Of a DNA stretch of 64,000 nt, positions 54,701 to 63,813 are shown piece after piece. Location: positions 7,936,001-8,000,000 of the forward strand of contig CM082587.2 of NCBI GenBank assembly GCA_040954595.2, written 5' to 3'. The translations under genes and the position numbers were made by a program. The number at the start of each line of letters is the position of its first letter. Position 1 is the stretch's first letter. The DNA is from Balanoglossus misakiensis. Its lineage: Eukaryota; Hemichordata. The notes under the pieces were generated by a model. It ran no database searches. It was not told the DNA's origin and saw nothing but the letters and a program-made list of their open reading frames with translations.

Positions 54701-55694
54701 AATAAAGTACGTGTATGTACCAAATTACAACAGTGGCCACTTTTCAAGCAACAGTTTACACGTTTCTTGTCCCAAAATGTAGAAATTTGACAACCCCTTA
54801 CCGCCGGAAGCACAAGGATGTAAGGTCATGTACGGGTCCTTAAAGTGGCATGTTGTCTATATCGCCAAGTTTGTACTCTGCTGCGAAGTCATTCAAAGTA
54901 TTACGCAGTGATACAGTATATTCAATGATGCCATTTATACTTCTCCAGAACATCGTTCTTCAAAATATTTCTCCCTTCATATATGCACGATTGTATATTC
55001 CAGAACGTATGATCTCCACTATTCCCGATTCGACCAATGACAAAAGCGAATGCATCTCAGAACAGTTTCATACAATGTTCATCATCAAACCATGCGACAA
55101 GATGCCTCCTTCAGTAGCATTTCGATGCAATATTCATGTCAAAAAATTGTTTGATAAAAAAAAACAGTATTACATGTCTTTCTTATTGCGTGTCCAGATC
55201 CGAATTCAGGAAATGAAAATTGGGTGATGATACTTGCTTTGACCTTGTGTGGAATAGCTGGTATTATTCTGGCCACAATCCTTATCGTCGTTGTGTACAA
55301 GCACGTGTGCAAAAAGAAGCATTTGGAAAACAAGGTTATTAGCTTATTTATTTCAGTTTTATGTTGTGCGAAATATTGATCACCAATAGTAAAACAATTC
55401 ACAGTTTACATTTGCAAAGTCCCTTTCATGTATATGTACATGTACGAGAGTTTTAATTTAATGAGAATAGTCAATTCCTGGATCTCGCATTCGGTTTTGT
55501 TTGCATTGAACTATTATTAGGTGCAATAAATTTGTTTTCTATTGAATCTTTATCGCATCAATTCATTGGCTTTCCAATAAAGTCGATAAAGAAGGTGCAC
55601 ACTTAACAACCAATACTTTTCTGTCTGTCTGCAGGTGCATCCCAAGCAGTCCTCCTACCAGGATACCGTTGTTGTCGAGACCAAAGCTATCTAA
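41046..55694 (+). CDS. VWDE-like membrane protein with three tandem N-terminal modules (whole gene, 26 coding exons)
   Basis: The spliced coding sequence is 4206 nt, giving 1401 residues; all 25 junctions keep the frame and all introns are GT-AG. Order: signal peptide within 1-37; three tandem modules of an unnamed domain about 42-417; cysteine-rich uromodulin-type domain about 417-541; linker with CPPGQRSPTGDF; region about 560-765; VWD domain about 775-950 (CGTGDPHYTTFD, then NGLCGTFDHNKTND); Cys-containing segment to 1124; one EGF domain about 1130-1170; a post-EGF cysteine domain to about 1335; membrane helix about 1345-1370; short tail ending VVVETKAI. The core from 417 to the EGF matches VWDE in domain order and motifs. 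Vertebrate VWDE has several EGF repeats and is reported in axolotl blastema; here there is only one. The function of this gene is unknown. Confidence 0.9.
42228..42447 (+). repeat. Dispersed repeat E, copy 2
   Basis: Direct-orientation copy of 9990-10195. Ends about 42 bp before VWDE-like exon 2. Confidence 0.88.
42490..42608 (+). CDS. VWDE-like exon 2: module A, first part
   Basis: FTSGWLPVQSQAGDNSF, then IPHYLNELPIFVQ, the opening strand pattern of the repeated module. Ends in phase 0. Confidence 0.85.
42965..43151 (+). CDS. VWDE-like exon 3: module A, second part
   Basis: VDGPNVGLIFHGTGSAQ, then YGGVVYSYNKDNVRLWLP, the module signature. Leaves in phase 1. Confidence 0.88.
43287..43538 (+). 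CDS. VWDE-like exon 4: end of module A, start of module B
   Basis: Ends module A with AEVKVDAWLSDNFPAPDY and starts module B with SDWFPFSARDGYNSFKEIDH. Module B lacks the intron that splits A and C at this point. Confidence 0.87.
43569..43923. mobile_element. MITE family A, copy 2
   Basis: Same ends and fold as the copy at 9586, TTAA at both ends. It starts 30 nt after VWDE-like exon 4. Confidence 0.9.
44159..44172. repeat. G14 run
   Basis: Uninterrupted G run in the intron after VWDE-like exon 4. Confidence 0.95.
44422..44550 (+). CDS. VWDE-like exon 5: module B, middle
   Basis: AAQSGDDINW, then HHGGIVYSFDESSVRMWAP: the GG-V-Y and VRMWAP signature. Confidence 0.87.
44772..44977 (+). CDS. 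VWDE-like exon 6: end of module B, start of module C
   Basis: FVCNDGWGNEIYANTFNDG and VKVFVWTD close module B. NYWEIPVPVGMTPEFVFVE opens module C and ends at the same phase-0 site as exon 2. Confidence 0.87.
45054..45146. repeat. (GT)n plus GTCC/GTCT microsatellite
   Basis: Long GT run (45054-45104), then GTCC and GTCT units to about 45146, in the intron after VWDE-like exon 6. The cysteine/valine-rich open frame there is an artefact of this run. Confidence 0.95.
45388..45634 (+). CDS. VWDE-like exon 7: module C
   Basis: AKDGPNTGFTFYGMGVQQ, YGGLIYGYNASHIRMWSP, then DGWGGETYAQTSQTADVTV in a single exon. This is the best conserved copy. Confidence 0.9.
45738..45770. repeat. C-run and (CT)n tract before VWDE-like exon 8
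   Basis: Ten C then a CT run, ending about 20 bp before the exon 8 acceptor. It probably serves as an extended polypyrimidine tract. Confidence 0.9.
45790..46056 (+). CDS. VWDE-like exon 8: uromodulin-type cysteine-rich domain
   Basis: DPCHESNYIEVDNRYRSSTF, then WYRFTSEAGGEIPTSC and CGTQYPVWINGAIP match the N-terminal domain of VWDE, also found in uromodulin/GP2. The donor GTAGGA is followed after 9 nt by a MITE. Confidence 0.92.
46066..46383. mobile_element. MITE family A, copy 3
   Basis: Same ends, TTAA at both sides, with internal deletions. It lies only 9 nt downstream of the end of VWDE-like exon 8. Confidence 0.9.
46577..46681 (+). CDS. VWDE-like exon 9: cysteine-rich domain, end
   Basis: ACCDDTVYIKVKRCSDYIVY, then CPTAYCAG complete the uromodulin-type domain. 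Confidence 0.9.
46919..46970. repeat. Short perfect hairpin in VWDE-like intron 9
   Basis: GTCCTAGCCGTA at 46919-46930 and TACGGCTAGGAC at 46959-46970 form a perfect 12-bp stem with a 28-nt loop. Confidence 0.75.
47075..47140 (+). CDS. VWDE-like exon 10: short linker
   Basis: A 66-nt phase 1-1 exon encoding DREPCPPGQRSPTGDFQPDC. Phase and splice sites fit; too short for an ORF scan. Confidence 0.82.
47277..47491 (+). CDS. VWDE-like exon 11: pre-VWD region
   Basis: FDDNIAYFECNFEFP and YLVDWYLDENRV, a beta-rich segment found before VWD in VWDE-type proteins. Confidence 0.87.
47550..47720 (+). repeat. Dispersed repeat K, forward copy
   Basis: AAGCTGCAACTTGATAAAAA, then AAATAATCTTGGATATACTT; a partial copy also lies at 25250-25315. 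Confidence 0.65.
48004..48090 (+). CDS. VWDE-like exon 12
   Basis: An 87-nt phase 0-0 exon: VTCEVSAKYMGTEIYGYPLQ and so on. It continues the beta-rich pre-VWD segment. Confidence 0.78.
48580..48685 (+). CDS. VWDE-like exon 13
   Basis: VLPNDVTVSENELPSNVSI, then VAMRCSFYLRARE. Donor GTAAGA; leaves in phase 1. Confidence 0.82.
48899..49098 (+). CDS. VWDE-like exon 14
   Basis: LSRPDVAFDKCQVDYGYQDG, then DCSLSVMDGYAQSFD: the segment leading into VWD. Enters in phase 1, leaves in phase 0. Confidence 0.87.
49316..49389 (+). CDS. VWDE-like exon 15: start of VWD domain
   Basis: CGNCCGTGDPHYTTFDA, the diagnostic G-D-P-H-Y-x-T-F-D of von Willebrand factor D domains. Confidence 0.92.
49825..49888 (+). 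CDS. VWDE-like exon 16: VWD domain
   Basis: A 64-nt exon encoding LYDWYGLGEFVLHQSLSRQF. W-Y-G-L-G-E-F-V-L fits the second strand of VWD. Placed by phase. Confidence 0.83.
50507..50704 (+). CDS. VWDE-like exon 17: VWD domain
   Basis: CNAVTCHCAIAVRENNDVIS, then DICHGTYGRAAPRI: the cysteines and V-x-V-R-E pattern of VWD. Confidence 0.9.
51303..51511 (+). CDS. VWDE-like exon 18: VWD domain, end
   Basis: INVYLDVPGADFDLSNGLCG, then TFDHNKTNDYRKSDG and FSESWR: the G-L-C-G-x-F-D/N end of VWD. Confidence 0.92.
51947..52144 (+). CDS. VWDE-like exon 19: post-VWD segment
   Basis: GESLFDKQPDN, then YCDCRGSEFNCYENM and acidic residues. The stretch after a VWD domain is typically cysteine-bearing and acidic. 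Confidence 0.85.
52434..52668 (+). CDS. VWDE-like exon 20: post-VWD cysteine segment
   Basis: QARDMCESAVLNSTAAEAC and LGVESCVEDIG, C8-like in character. Ends in phase 0. Confidence 0.85.
52921..53017 (+). CDS. VWDE-like exon 21
   Basis: SLMFLDDAVSLMENQCVDLA; completes the cysteine segment before the EGF domain. Confidence 0.82.
53330..53440 (+). CDS. VWDE-like exon 22: EGF domain, first part
   Basis: CPSQCSGQGLCVNGTCECYQ, the first five cysteines of an EGF fold. Confidence 0.92.
53912..54321 (+). CDS. VWDE-like exon 23: end of EGF and following domain
   Basis: GFDGADCSIDTTRPPNLWYI closes the EGF; RPP is also seen after EGF1 in VWDE. CQHISVIGENFLNSDGLICL then starts a beta-rich domain. The ORF opening upstream at 53848 is intron. 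Confidence 0.9.
54460..54574 (+). CDS. VWDE-like exon 24
   Basis: SDSCEINGHCFSSGESNPND, then KYCNPSINQYEWTEIA: four cysteines, like the segment after EGF1 in VWDE. Confidence 0.85.
54613..54829. mobile_element. Foldback element with ATGACCTTACATCC ends
   Basis: ATGACCTTACATCC at 54613 pairs with GGATGTAAGGTCAT at 54816-54829; arms extend inward through the TTCCG-CGGTAAG part. In the intron after VWDE-like exon 24. Confidence 0.82.
55198..55334 (+). CDS. VWDE-like exon 25: transmembrane helix
   Basis: WVMILALTLCGIAGIILATI, then LIVVVYKHVCKKK: one membrane helix and a basic anchor. The donor GTTATT is weaker than the rest. Confidence 0.87.
55635..55694 (+). CDS. VWDE-like exon 26: cytoplasmic end and stop
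   Basis: VHPKQSSYQDTVVVETKAI then TAA. The cytoplasmic tail is about 30 residues in total. AATAAA signals follow at 55755 and near 55954. Confidence 0.83.
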   Translation: MHPKQSSYQDTVVVETKAI

Positions 55695-55754
55695 TAGGAT
55701 CTTTCTCCAAAAGGACTCGTCAGTGCACTGCTGATATAAACCCGTGTTTGTAAA

Positions 55755-55760
55755 AATAAA
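55755..55760 (+). terminator. Polyadenylation signal of the VWDE-like gene
   Basis: AATAAA 61 nt after the stop codon. A second AATAAA lies near 55954, so two 3' ends are possible. Confidence 0.5.
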
Positions 55761-55959
55761 CACCTTCCTTACAAATGAGCTCTTATACAAGAACAGTTCA
55801 ATCCTTCCAAGAAATTTAAATCAACATTTCGTCTGACATTATTGCCACTGTCATCAAGATATATACTGTTACACATATAATTCCGTCCAAACTATTTCTC
55901 ACGAGACTATTTCGTTTTTTTTGTATTATTTAGATGAAAACGAGAATTTGTAGAAATAA

Positions 55960-58027
55960 AACGTTTTGTAACTTTGCAGCCGTAAAGAGGTCGTAGTTTG
56001 CGTTGATGCCCATATACCTGTCACTGTAAGTAAGGATGCGGAAACACACATTGTGCCCTGGGTACCAGAAGTGCGCCCTCAAACCCCATGCATGGATAAA
56101 GGCACTGTACGCGGTGTTGTAAAATACCAAGGTGATGAAATACGATTTCATGTACAGGTGTGTGATTTCTCCATCGCGTTAAATGTGCTTTCACAATGCT
56201 TGAAATGTGTACATTTCATCCGATTTTGGCAGTGGTATAAATTCGGCTGAACCATGATGTTGTTGGTAGAAAGTCCAAGTCGAGAAAGAAATGTATATTT
56301 TTAACGTGACAGTTCTGGTCTTCAGCGCAACATACTGCGAATTATTAAGATTCCACTATTAATGATAATATTTGTATATAAACACTGCTGTGGGGCGGTT
56401 TAATTTCTATAAATAATAATTCATCCGAAATCCTTCTCATTTTCCAATGGCATTTTAAATATCTTAATGGCATTTAAGTGAGATAAATCAATTTCTTACC
56501 TTATCAAACGTGCCGCGGACTGTAACATCGATTGCTGACTGCTGTTCGGATTCCTTGCATCGCATTATCCGTTTACCTGTGTAATGTTGCATTTATATTG
56601 TACAGGAATGAACCACCCTTGGCGGCGGTTTAGATTCTTTTTGCATATATGGACTTTCAGAGATTTTTTGGCTATGGGGTACTTTATACTGGCTTTGTCT
56701 TCAATAAAGAATGTTTAGAAGAGTACCGTCATATTTATATGCCTGTGCTCGGCTGCCAATCCCGGGTACAACCAATTGTTGCATTTAATTTTAGAATTAT
56801 TATCGCTGGCTTCTTTACCTTACCTTTTTATCGAGATCTCAGTGACCTACATATCACGCTGTTCTTGCAATGTAAGTATACTGCTGGAACTGCTCACTTT
56901 GTTGTCCCAGTTATTATAGTGCAACATTCTACCTTGATGATCTTGTTATCAACATTTACACTAACACAGTTCACGTTGGACAATAATTGTCCGACATATA
57001 TTATATATATATCGTAAATACGACATCAACAGGTGTGATAATTGATGAAGACGAGTACGCCGCGCCGGGGTGTCTGTTGATGAGTATAAGCTTTTATTGT
57101 TATCCTTTGTCTTTGAGATCGGTCCGTAATGGCACCTGGTACAATACTTACATGGAAACGTTTCTGTTGTTTTGAATCGTATTCGACGTGAATGACAATA
57201 CATATGAAATGTTCTCTGGGGGTATTTTTATGACTGCGAAAGATATTACTGTAGAATACTGGGATTTCTTTTCGCGCTGTGGTGGAAAATAACTACATGT
57301 AGTACTGTATTTCGCTTGAATTTATTTTCGTATAAGCAGCTTGGACATACTAATACTGTACTGAGATGCCAATCAAAACCGATGCCATTCTCTATCTGAA
57401 AATACTTAGTATATGTAGTTAGGAGGAGTTTCTAAAGACGATAGATAATCATTCGATAGATACCTCCTCTCATGCGCATGCGCACATGGTTTGCATGAAT
57501 GAATGAAGTTTATTTCACCAGAGATATGTCTGTAAATATACCACACAAAATATATATAACCCCCAAAAAATCCACCGGGAAAATTAGTAAGGGATTCAGA
57601 TCATTTTTAACTTCCGAATTTATTTCATAATTATTTGTGCTGGTTACTTATCTGAGCGTTGCTCCGTGATCCGATCTCTGCTCTCTCTAGCATATCATAA
57701 AAAATATTTTTTTTAACCTGACCTGCTAAAAAATGGAAATCTTACAAATGTAGTCGATTAGAAGACTGTGTAGCACTAAATGGCTATCAAGTAATGACGA
57801 CACTTGTAACTAACTGTATAGCATTTTTATTTGCACCAAATATTACCCCAAGCGCCAGCGCATCAAATGCAAATTACGACTGAGGTCCTGACCTCCCCTA
57901 CGGTTTAATAGTATATCCCGTGTGTACATTTCCTTTGATTGCATTTCGTTTCATCCGTGTTCCCGAAGCCGGCGCGCTTAACGTCAACTGGAGTGGTTCT
58001 TGTTTCCTCTGAATTTTCCTGAAAATC
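55960..58027. other. Intergenic, nothing firm
   Basis: Downstream of the VWDE-like gene. Several short open frames on both strands overlap each other and lack exon signals. A diverged TTTCGCG-containing stretch (57241-57350) resembles element D. Confidence 0.5.
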
Positions 58028-58237
58028 ATGGCATCCTTGCATGTTGATGACTGTGATGGTGTTATTCATGAAGTCGATCGTGTGGCAGACGAGGTCGATT
58101 TCGGCACAGCGGTGATACACTTGAGTCGAGATGCCGATATACCGCCGAAGTATTTTCTGCACAAGATCTTTTCGCCTATGATGGCTGACATGAGCTCGTA
58201 CCAGCGCCGCTCTGATAGACCACCGAAATTGAAGCTG
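58028..58237 (+). CDS. Possible first coding exon of an unidentified gene
   Basis: ATG in good context (A at -3, G at +4) opens 70 codons, MASLHVDDCDGVIHEVDRV and onward, to a strong donor CTG|GTAAGC. The region is richer in CpG than its surroundings, as in a promoter/first exon. I do not recognise the protein: it is acidic then basic, with PPKYFLHKIF. No frame-compatible second exon was found. The opposite strand is also open here, so coding is not certain. Confidence 0.4.
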
Positions 58238-61200
58238 GTAAGCGTCGGATCTGTTCGTTTTCATCACATAAATTAGCGACATATCCATACCTTATAATCC
58301 ACTGAATGTGAAATGGGCCGCCGTATTGATGTGTATTCTCTGTATTATACTCACACTGACATAGGATAGTCTGAGCTGAGAGCGATTGATAAACAGTCGC
58401 GTTCGGAAATACCGCGTAAACCAGGGTGTGTGTTTGTTTGGTTTCCTCGTTTTTGTCAGCCCACGTTTTTCTTGGCTTATTATTCTCTTTGTGGCTTTTT
58501 ATGCGCTAAAGCACATTATTCGGAAATTACTACAAGTTACAAACCATATACACTGATCAATGGCCGTCTGAACCGACAAAGCCGGCGATCACACAATGTG
58601 TTAATCGATCGAAAAGAATCGCCCAGTCTTTCTTTATGTTTGAAGTCAGCTGGGAGCTCAGTGCCAGTGCATTCAGACGCCGGCCACACACGCTAATCCT
58701 TCGAAATCTCTGTGATTTTTGAGTTGATTGACCCGAAGCCGTTGTCTCAAATCTGATTTTTACCTTCATTTACTATAAGTTGTCAAACCATATGATCTCA
58801 CAATGGCGTTTCTTATTGTATTTATTTGTGAAGGAAATAGGTCTGACTTGAAATTGTACTTCATATAAGTGTACATCGTACTGTAGTGTCGTGCAGACGG
58901 GCCTGGTATGAAACTCCACACTCAGACAGATACTGATATGGCACATGGCATAGTCTGAAGTGAAGGTATATCTTACATACTGGCATGCATATCATACCAG
59001 GGAAACTTGATACGTACACATATACACTTGCCGCGGGTTAAACACTAACTTGCCTGCACTCTCCGATTCCATCGAGCATTCAAAATTCAACCGTAATTAG
59101 TTATTTCCTAACGACAGACTGTTAACAACACAAATCCTTACGGGTCATTTCCCTGAACACAAGAGATCCGAGAGTTGACCTTTTACCGAAGCTGTCTGAA
59201 GTTTTATAGATAGTACACAGGATGATTAATTACTTCCCGTACAATACCTGGCATTTTCAATTGAAGCTGGCATAAGACACAGAATGCCACCTGTGGTAAT
59301 AACAGGACACTATCATGAACACATAGAAAAAATTAAACACTTTGTCTTTTGTGAAATAATTTGTCTCTTTCACTGTAAGTTAATTTACAAACTGATAATT
59401 TTGGTTTTGGAAGAAAATGACATTGTGTGAATCCAGGTACTAGGGCTTCTCGTGTCTTGTTTGACATTCCTAGTGGTGTGGTGTAACAATGAGGTTTCTC
59501 ACAATACCAGATAAACTTTGATTACATAAGTTAATCTAAACGCAGCATGCTCATGTCAATATGTGAACACCCATCCCAATGATACTACAGTCAAACCTGA
59601 TATATATTGATCATGTATATTGATAGTGAACAAGTTTACTAATACAGTCTCAAAAATCAAATTGTTGCCCAAAATGATTGTCATTTATAATGGAAAAAAT
59701 AATTGATTTCCAGACTACTGTATAAGCTGCATCATATGGGTTGAGATCATAAATACAAATGTGAAGGATATTTTTTTCTCTATGAGGCTAAGACTTTGTG
59801 GGGAGAAGTTTCCCCATGACTGTTTGTTGAATTTTCCAAACAGGGCTGTCATCTTCATCATGTCTGCCACATGAGTTAGAGAATGATGTTAGAATGATCA
59901 TCCTGGAAGGCAGTGATGGGTTTGCTGCACATGATCCTCCAAAGTTGTGTCTGTACCAATTTGATTCAAACAACAGGAGTATTACATGAATGTAGTCTCG
60001 ATTACATCCATTCTACTCCCAAGTATAAGGACAATTTATAAATTAAATTTACACAAATATCAATTCATATCAGGGATAATAAATTCTGACTATCAACCAT
60101 TTGGTTATTGGTAGTACCGGTAGTAGTGGAAGTTTTTTTTATTGAGATAATTATAAAGTTCCATAGGAACTACCAGCAGATATATATGATGGTAGGGTCT
60201 GTGACCTCGGTTAATGCAGTCAGTCACTCTGGGTGGTCTTATTGGAATATGTGTAAAAACAAAATGAGAGAAACATTCTGTCTGGAGCTGGCAATAGCAC
60301 ACATATTTCCAGGGATGTTCATGTACGTAAAGTAAACCCATAATCCAGTCTTGAAATACACTTGTGGTGAGTGTAAAAAATATGGGCACCGGCAGAATTA
60401 GAACTGTAGTTTCTTTTACAGAGAATTGCTAGCTAGCAATGGTCAATAATAACGAAGCACAAGAAATTTGAAAATGGGATTAAAATTTATGGAAATCAAA
60501 TAGGCAGGGAACTACATGTATAGCAAACTTTTGTTTTCTGTACTTCAGTCGTAACTGCAAATGCATTGAGAAGATGATGAAGTAAATGTAAAGTACATGT
60601 AAAGTTAAAATATTACCAAACAGAAAATGGATAAAGGGACTTCAAACTCCGAGTCAGCCATTTTATAGCTGTACAGGGTGTGCCAATATCTGACGTGGCA
60701 ACACCACTATATATTACATCCTGTTGGCATTTTAGGTGTTCCATCTGTTGACCAGAAAATTGGACAGATCAAAGATTAATGACATTAACAAGTGCATTAC
60801 CATGGTTACTAAGCTAGAAATCAACACTAAATATTTGAAGCCATACATGTACAGGGTTATCCATCATAGTCTGAATGGTATCCTGAGAGCAAACAAGTAT
60901 ATGCATCTAACAGCGAGGAAAGGCGATCCCCTACAGTCTTTTTCCCCAGAAATTCCTGATACAATGTACATCATTGGCTAATTTACATAACAATACACTA
61001 CAAGACATTGTTATTCAATAGTTTCCCAAAATTATTGGCCGATACTCTTTAATTGTTCAGGGGAGAACACAGCTGTAGTAAAATGTTTGGGAATAATGGA
61101 AGGACTTTAGAAATCATGGACAGATGAAATGATTTGCAATTTCCCCTGTCAGTCTGTAAGATAAGATGCACAAGGTTTCTTATTTATACTGGTTTTCAGT

Positions 61201-61258
61201 TTTTCTATCACATAATCAGTCACAAGTATTTTACATTGTTGTAAACCACATGCCTCTG

Positions 61259-61335
61259 TAACACTTTCACTCCCAGTTCTCGCTGGTCCAACCTTACAGT
61301 GGGTTTGGACTGAACCATGGTGGTGAAAGGGTTAA
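61259..61335 (-). mobile_element. MITE family B, copy 5 (reverse)
   Basis: ACACTTTCACTCCCAG to ATGGTGGTGAAAGGGTTAA in reverse orientation. Confidence 0.8.
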
Positions 61336-61900
61336 GGCAACTGCTGCATGCTTTATCAAAGCCGTGGTGGATTTGGCAAACATTCCTAAAAACAACGCGT
61401 GATTGGAGGGGGTATTGTAATAGTTTCAGGGAAAATGCAAGAGAGCCAATCAGAAAGGGCGTCTCATGATAGCAGGAACAGTGAACATACACTCTACTGA
61501 AGATACACTTTGTGAAATGATCAGTGATTGGCTAATTGGTTTGCTTGTGAATCCCAGACTTGTGTCACAACAATGCATGCGAGCTGGTGTTCTTTTCACT
61601 GCATGGTTGGACTCCATGTGTCCTGCCTCTAACAAACATAATTTTAAAAGCGTTTAGTCAATTTGACGATTTCTAGAAATTTCTGTGAGTCAGTCCTACA
61701 TCTGTGCATGTACATGTACCAGGTAGTGTTGATAATTTTCTCGAGTCACCAGTGAGTTTGTTGAGTCAGTGGCGTGTCTTCATATGGGCCGCTTAGACTC
61801 GGGGGCATACTGATGTTGATGGCTATACATGTATATTAGTACCCTGGTGACTTTGACACCGGCCATATGACATCCATACTGTTACAATGCAATGCTCTTC

Positions 61901-62083
61901 TTAAAGGTATACGGTCACCTCCAATTTACATATCGCCATATATAGTTGAAATGGCGTATTTGAGTGTTCTAAAGAACACGTTATTTTCGCGTGTGCCCAC
62001 CCACTGAAAATCTGTGATTGGTTAGATCTCAATTTACCATGGTAACTGTGGCTAAATTTGTATAGGTGACCGTATACCTTTAA
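61901..62083. mobile_element. MITE family C, copy 2
   Basis: TTAAAGGTATACGGTCACCT to AGGTGACCGTATACCTTTAA. Interior closely matches the copy at 23256. Confidence 0.9.
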
Positions 62084-63813
62084 TGTGACATCCATACAAT
62101 GCAATGCTCTTCTTAATGTGAGAGTGAATCTGCAGATTATTGAATGAAATCAATCATCATTGCAACAATGCACAACAATCCAGGAAAGCATAACGATTGA
62201 ATTTCCAATTGCTTTGAACTGAATACAATGTAGGTGAGAGAGGTAGATTACATGGTGTATCCCTGCCATCCCCACTGGCTGCTGAAATAAAGCTTCAAGG
62301 ATGTCACATTATTGAATGTCAATTGTTCGCCTGTGTGGTGTCGGTATCTTCTGCGTAAAAAAGGACCCAGAAGTACAAGATTTGTCATCTTCTAAATTGA
62401 AAATGACAGAGAATACATGGATATATATATATATAGAAAGTATTTTGTAGATTTGTTGCTTGCTTAGAGAGCAGATTTCCAATCTTTCCAAAAAGACCAT
62501 CACACATTCATGTACATGATGTTGTACATGTACTGTACTTCTTTGGTATCATTCCATATCAGAATCGAATGGAGCCTTTGAGAACTGATAAAAAATATGC
62601 TTGTTTGGAATTTGCAACCCTCATGAAGGCAGCAAGACAAAGTGGCTGTCAAAAAAGGATGATACACACTGTTATTCACTGTCTGCCAGGAAGTTTCAGG
62701 ACAACTTCACTCTGGATTTTTTTTTTTTGCTGGATCTCGCATAAGTTATTAATGAGTACGTAGGCTTTGAGAGTCCCAATGTACACACAGACCCTGTTTC
62801 ATTCCATCCAACCATCGCTTCTCTCGCTCTCCCCTAATGAGTTTCGAGGACTGGTGATGCAGCGGCGTCACAAAGGAGCTGTTGTCATGGAAACATCATG
62901 CATTAGGGCTCCGGCTTTGCTAGTTACACATTACTCGGTGGCACCTAATCCTAATGAGTACACGGGCCCATGTGATGTTTGAAAGAGGATCACCGTAAAG
63001 AAGTCTCTGCCTGGATTCTCAAAAATGAAAAAAAAAAAAAATAGTCGTACAAGAGAAACGGTTTATAGTGATGAAAGAGCATATTCCTGGAGGGTGTTTG
63101 ATGTCTTGTAGTGAAGTCATCGTGGATCGCGATTTCAAAGGGAAAAACTGTTGTTTGAAGAATAAACGCAAGTCGTGCACGTTGTGTGCATGACTGTCAG
63201 GCTATATTTTCAAAGCAAGATTATTGTCGCTAAAGGGACTATTGTATTAAGCAGTTGAGATAGACAAGTCTTTCTTGTGAATAATGTTTTAGATTATAAT
63301 GAATCTTCTGCTGCTGGGGAGATGTATTGTTGAGAAAATGAAAGCCGTGTAAAATGGGCCATTTTTCTCCCTTTTGAATATTTCATTGAAGAAAATTGTA
63401 CGTCACTCAGTAGGAACTGAAAAATGTGTTCTTTTCCAAGTGTAAAGTGATGGGAACAAAACAGCTAGCACCTGAATAGAAATAAAAGCATGGAATGTTG
63501 CAAGAAGATTATTGACATACATGTATCATTGGGGGAGGGGGGGAGGCTATGAAGGTATTGCATGGCTGTGGCAGTGTACAGTACATGTACTGTAGTGGTG
63601 TACAGTAGACTGCATATAGGTCTTACACAATCAATCAGCATACATGTATACTTTCCTTTGGACCAGTACCTGCAATGTAAGTTGTAATATCCACAGCCCA
63701 GGGAAACACGTACATGGTAGTTCCTGTAAAAATAGAACTTCCCAAGCAGTAGGGTTAAGTCTCTGTATTCTGGATATGCATGGGAACAAAGGGAATTTTA
63801 CCGAAATTATGAA

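Larger units (their letters stand above)
58238..63813. other. Non-coding, possibly intron of the gene starting at 58028
   Basis: Apart from MITE B at 61259 and MITE C at 61901 I see no supported exon. The segment at 59836-59992 has an acceptor and an open frame, but in the wrong phase for the exon at 58028. Confidence 0.45.

Noticed and set aside
57905-58288. 127-codon minus-strand open frame over the same place as the 58028 exon
   Set aside because: No good start or splice context seen. The plus-strand frame has the better start and donor, though the choice is not certain.
59836-59992. Candidate second exon after 58028 (acceptor AACAG, open frame with LENDVRMIILEG)
   Set aside because: The open frame needs one base from the previous exon, but the exon at 58028 ends in phase 0; in phase 0 it stops after 11 codons.
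62569-62982. Two adjoining plus-strand open frames
   Set aside because: No splice support, no recognised protein; a T-run separates them.
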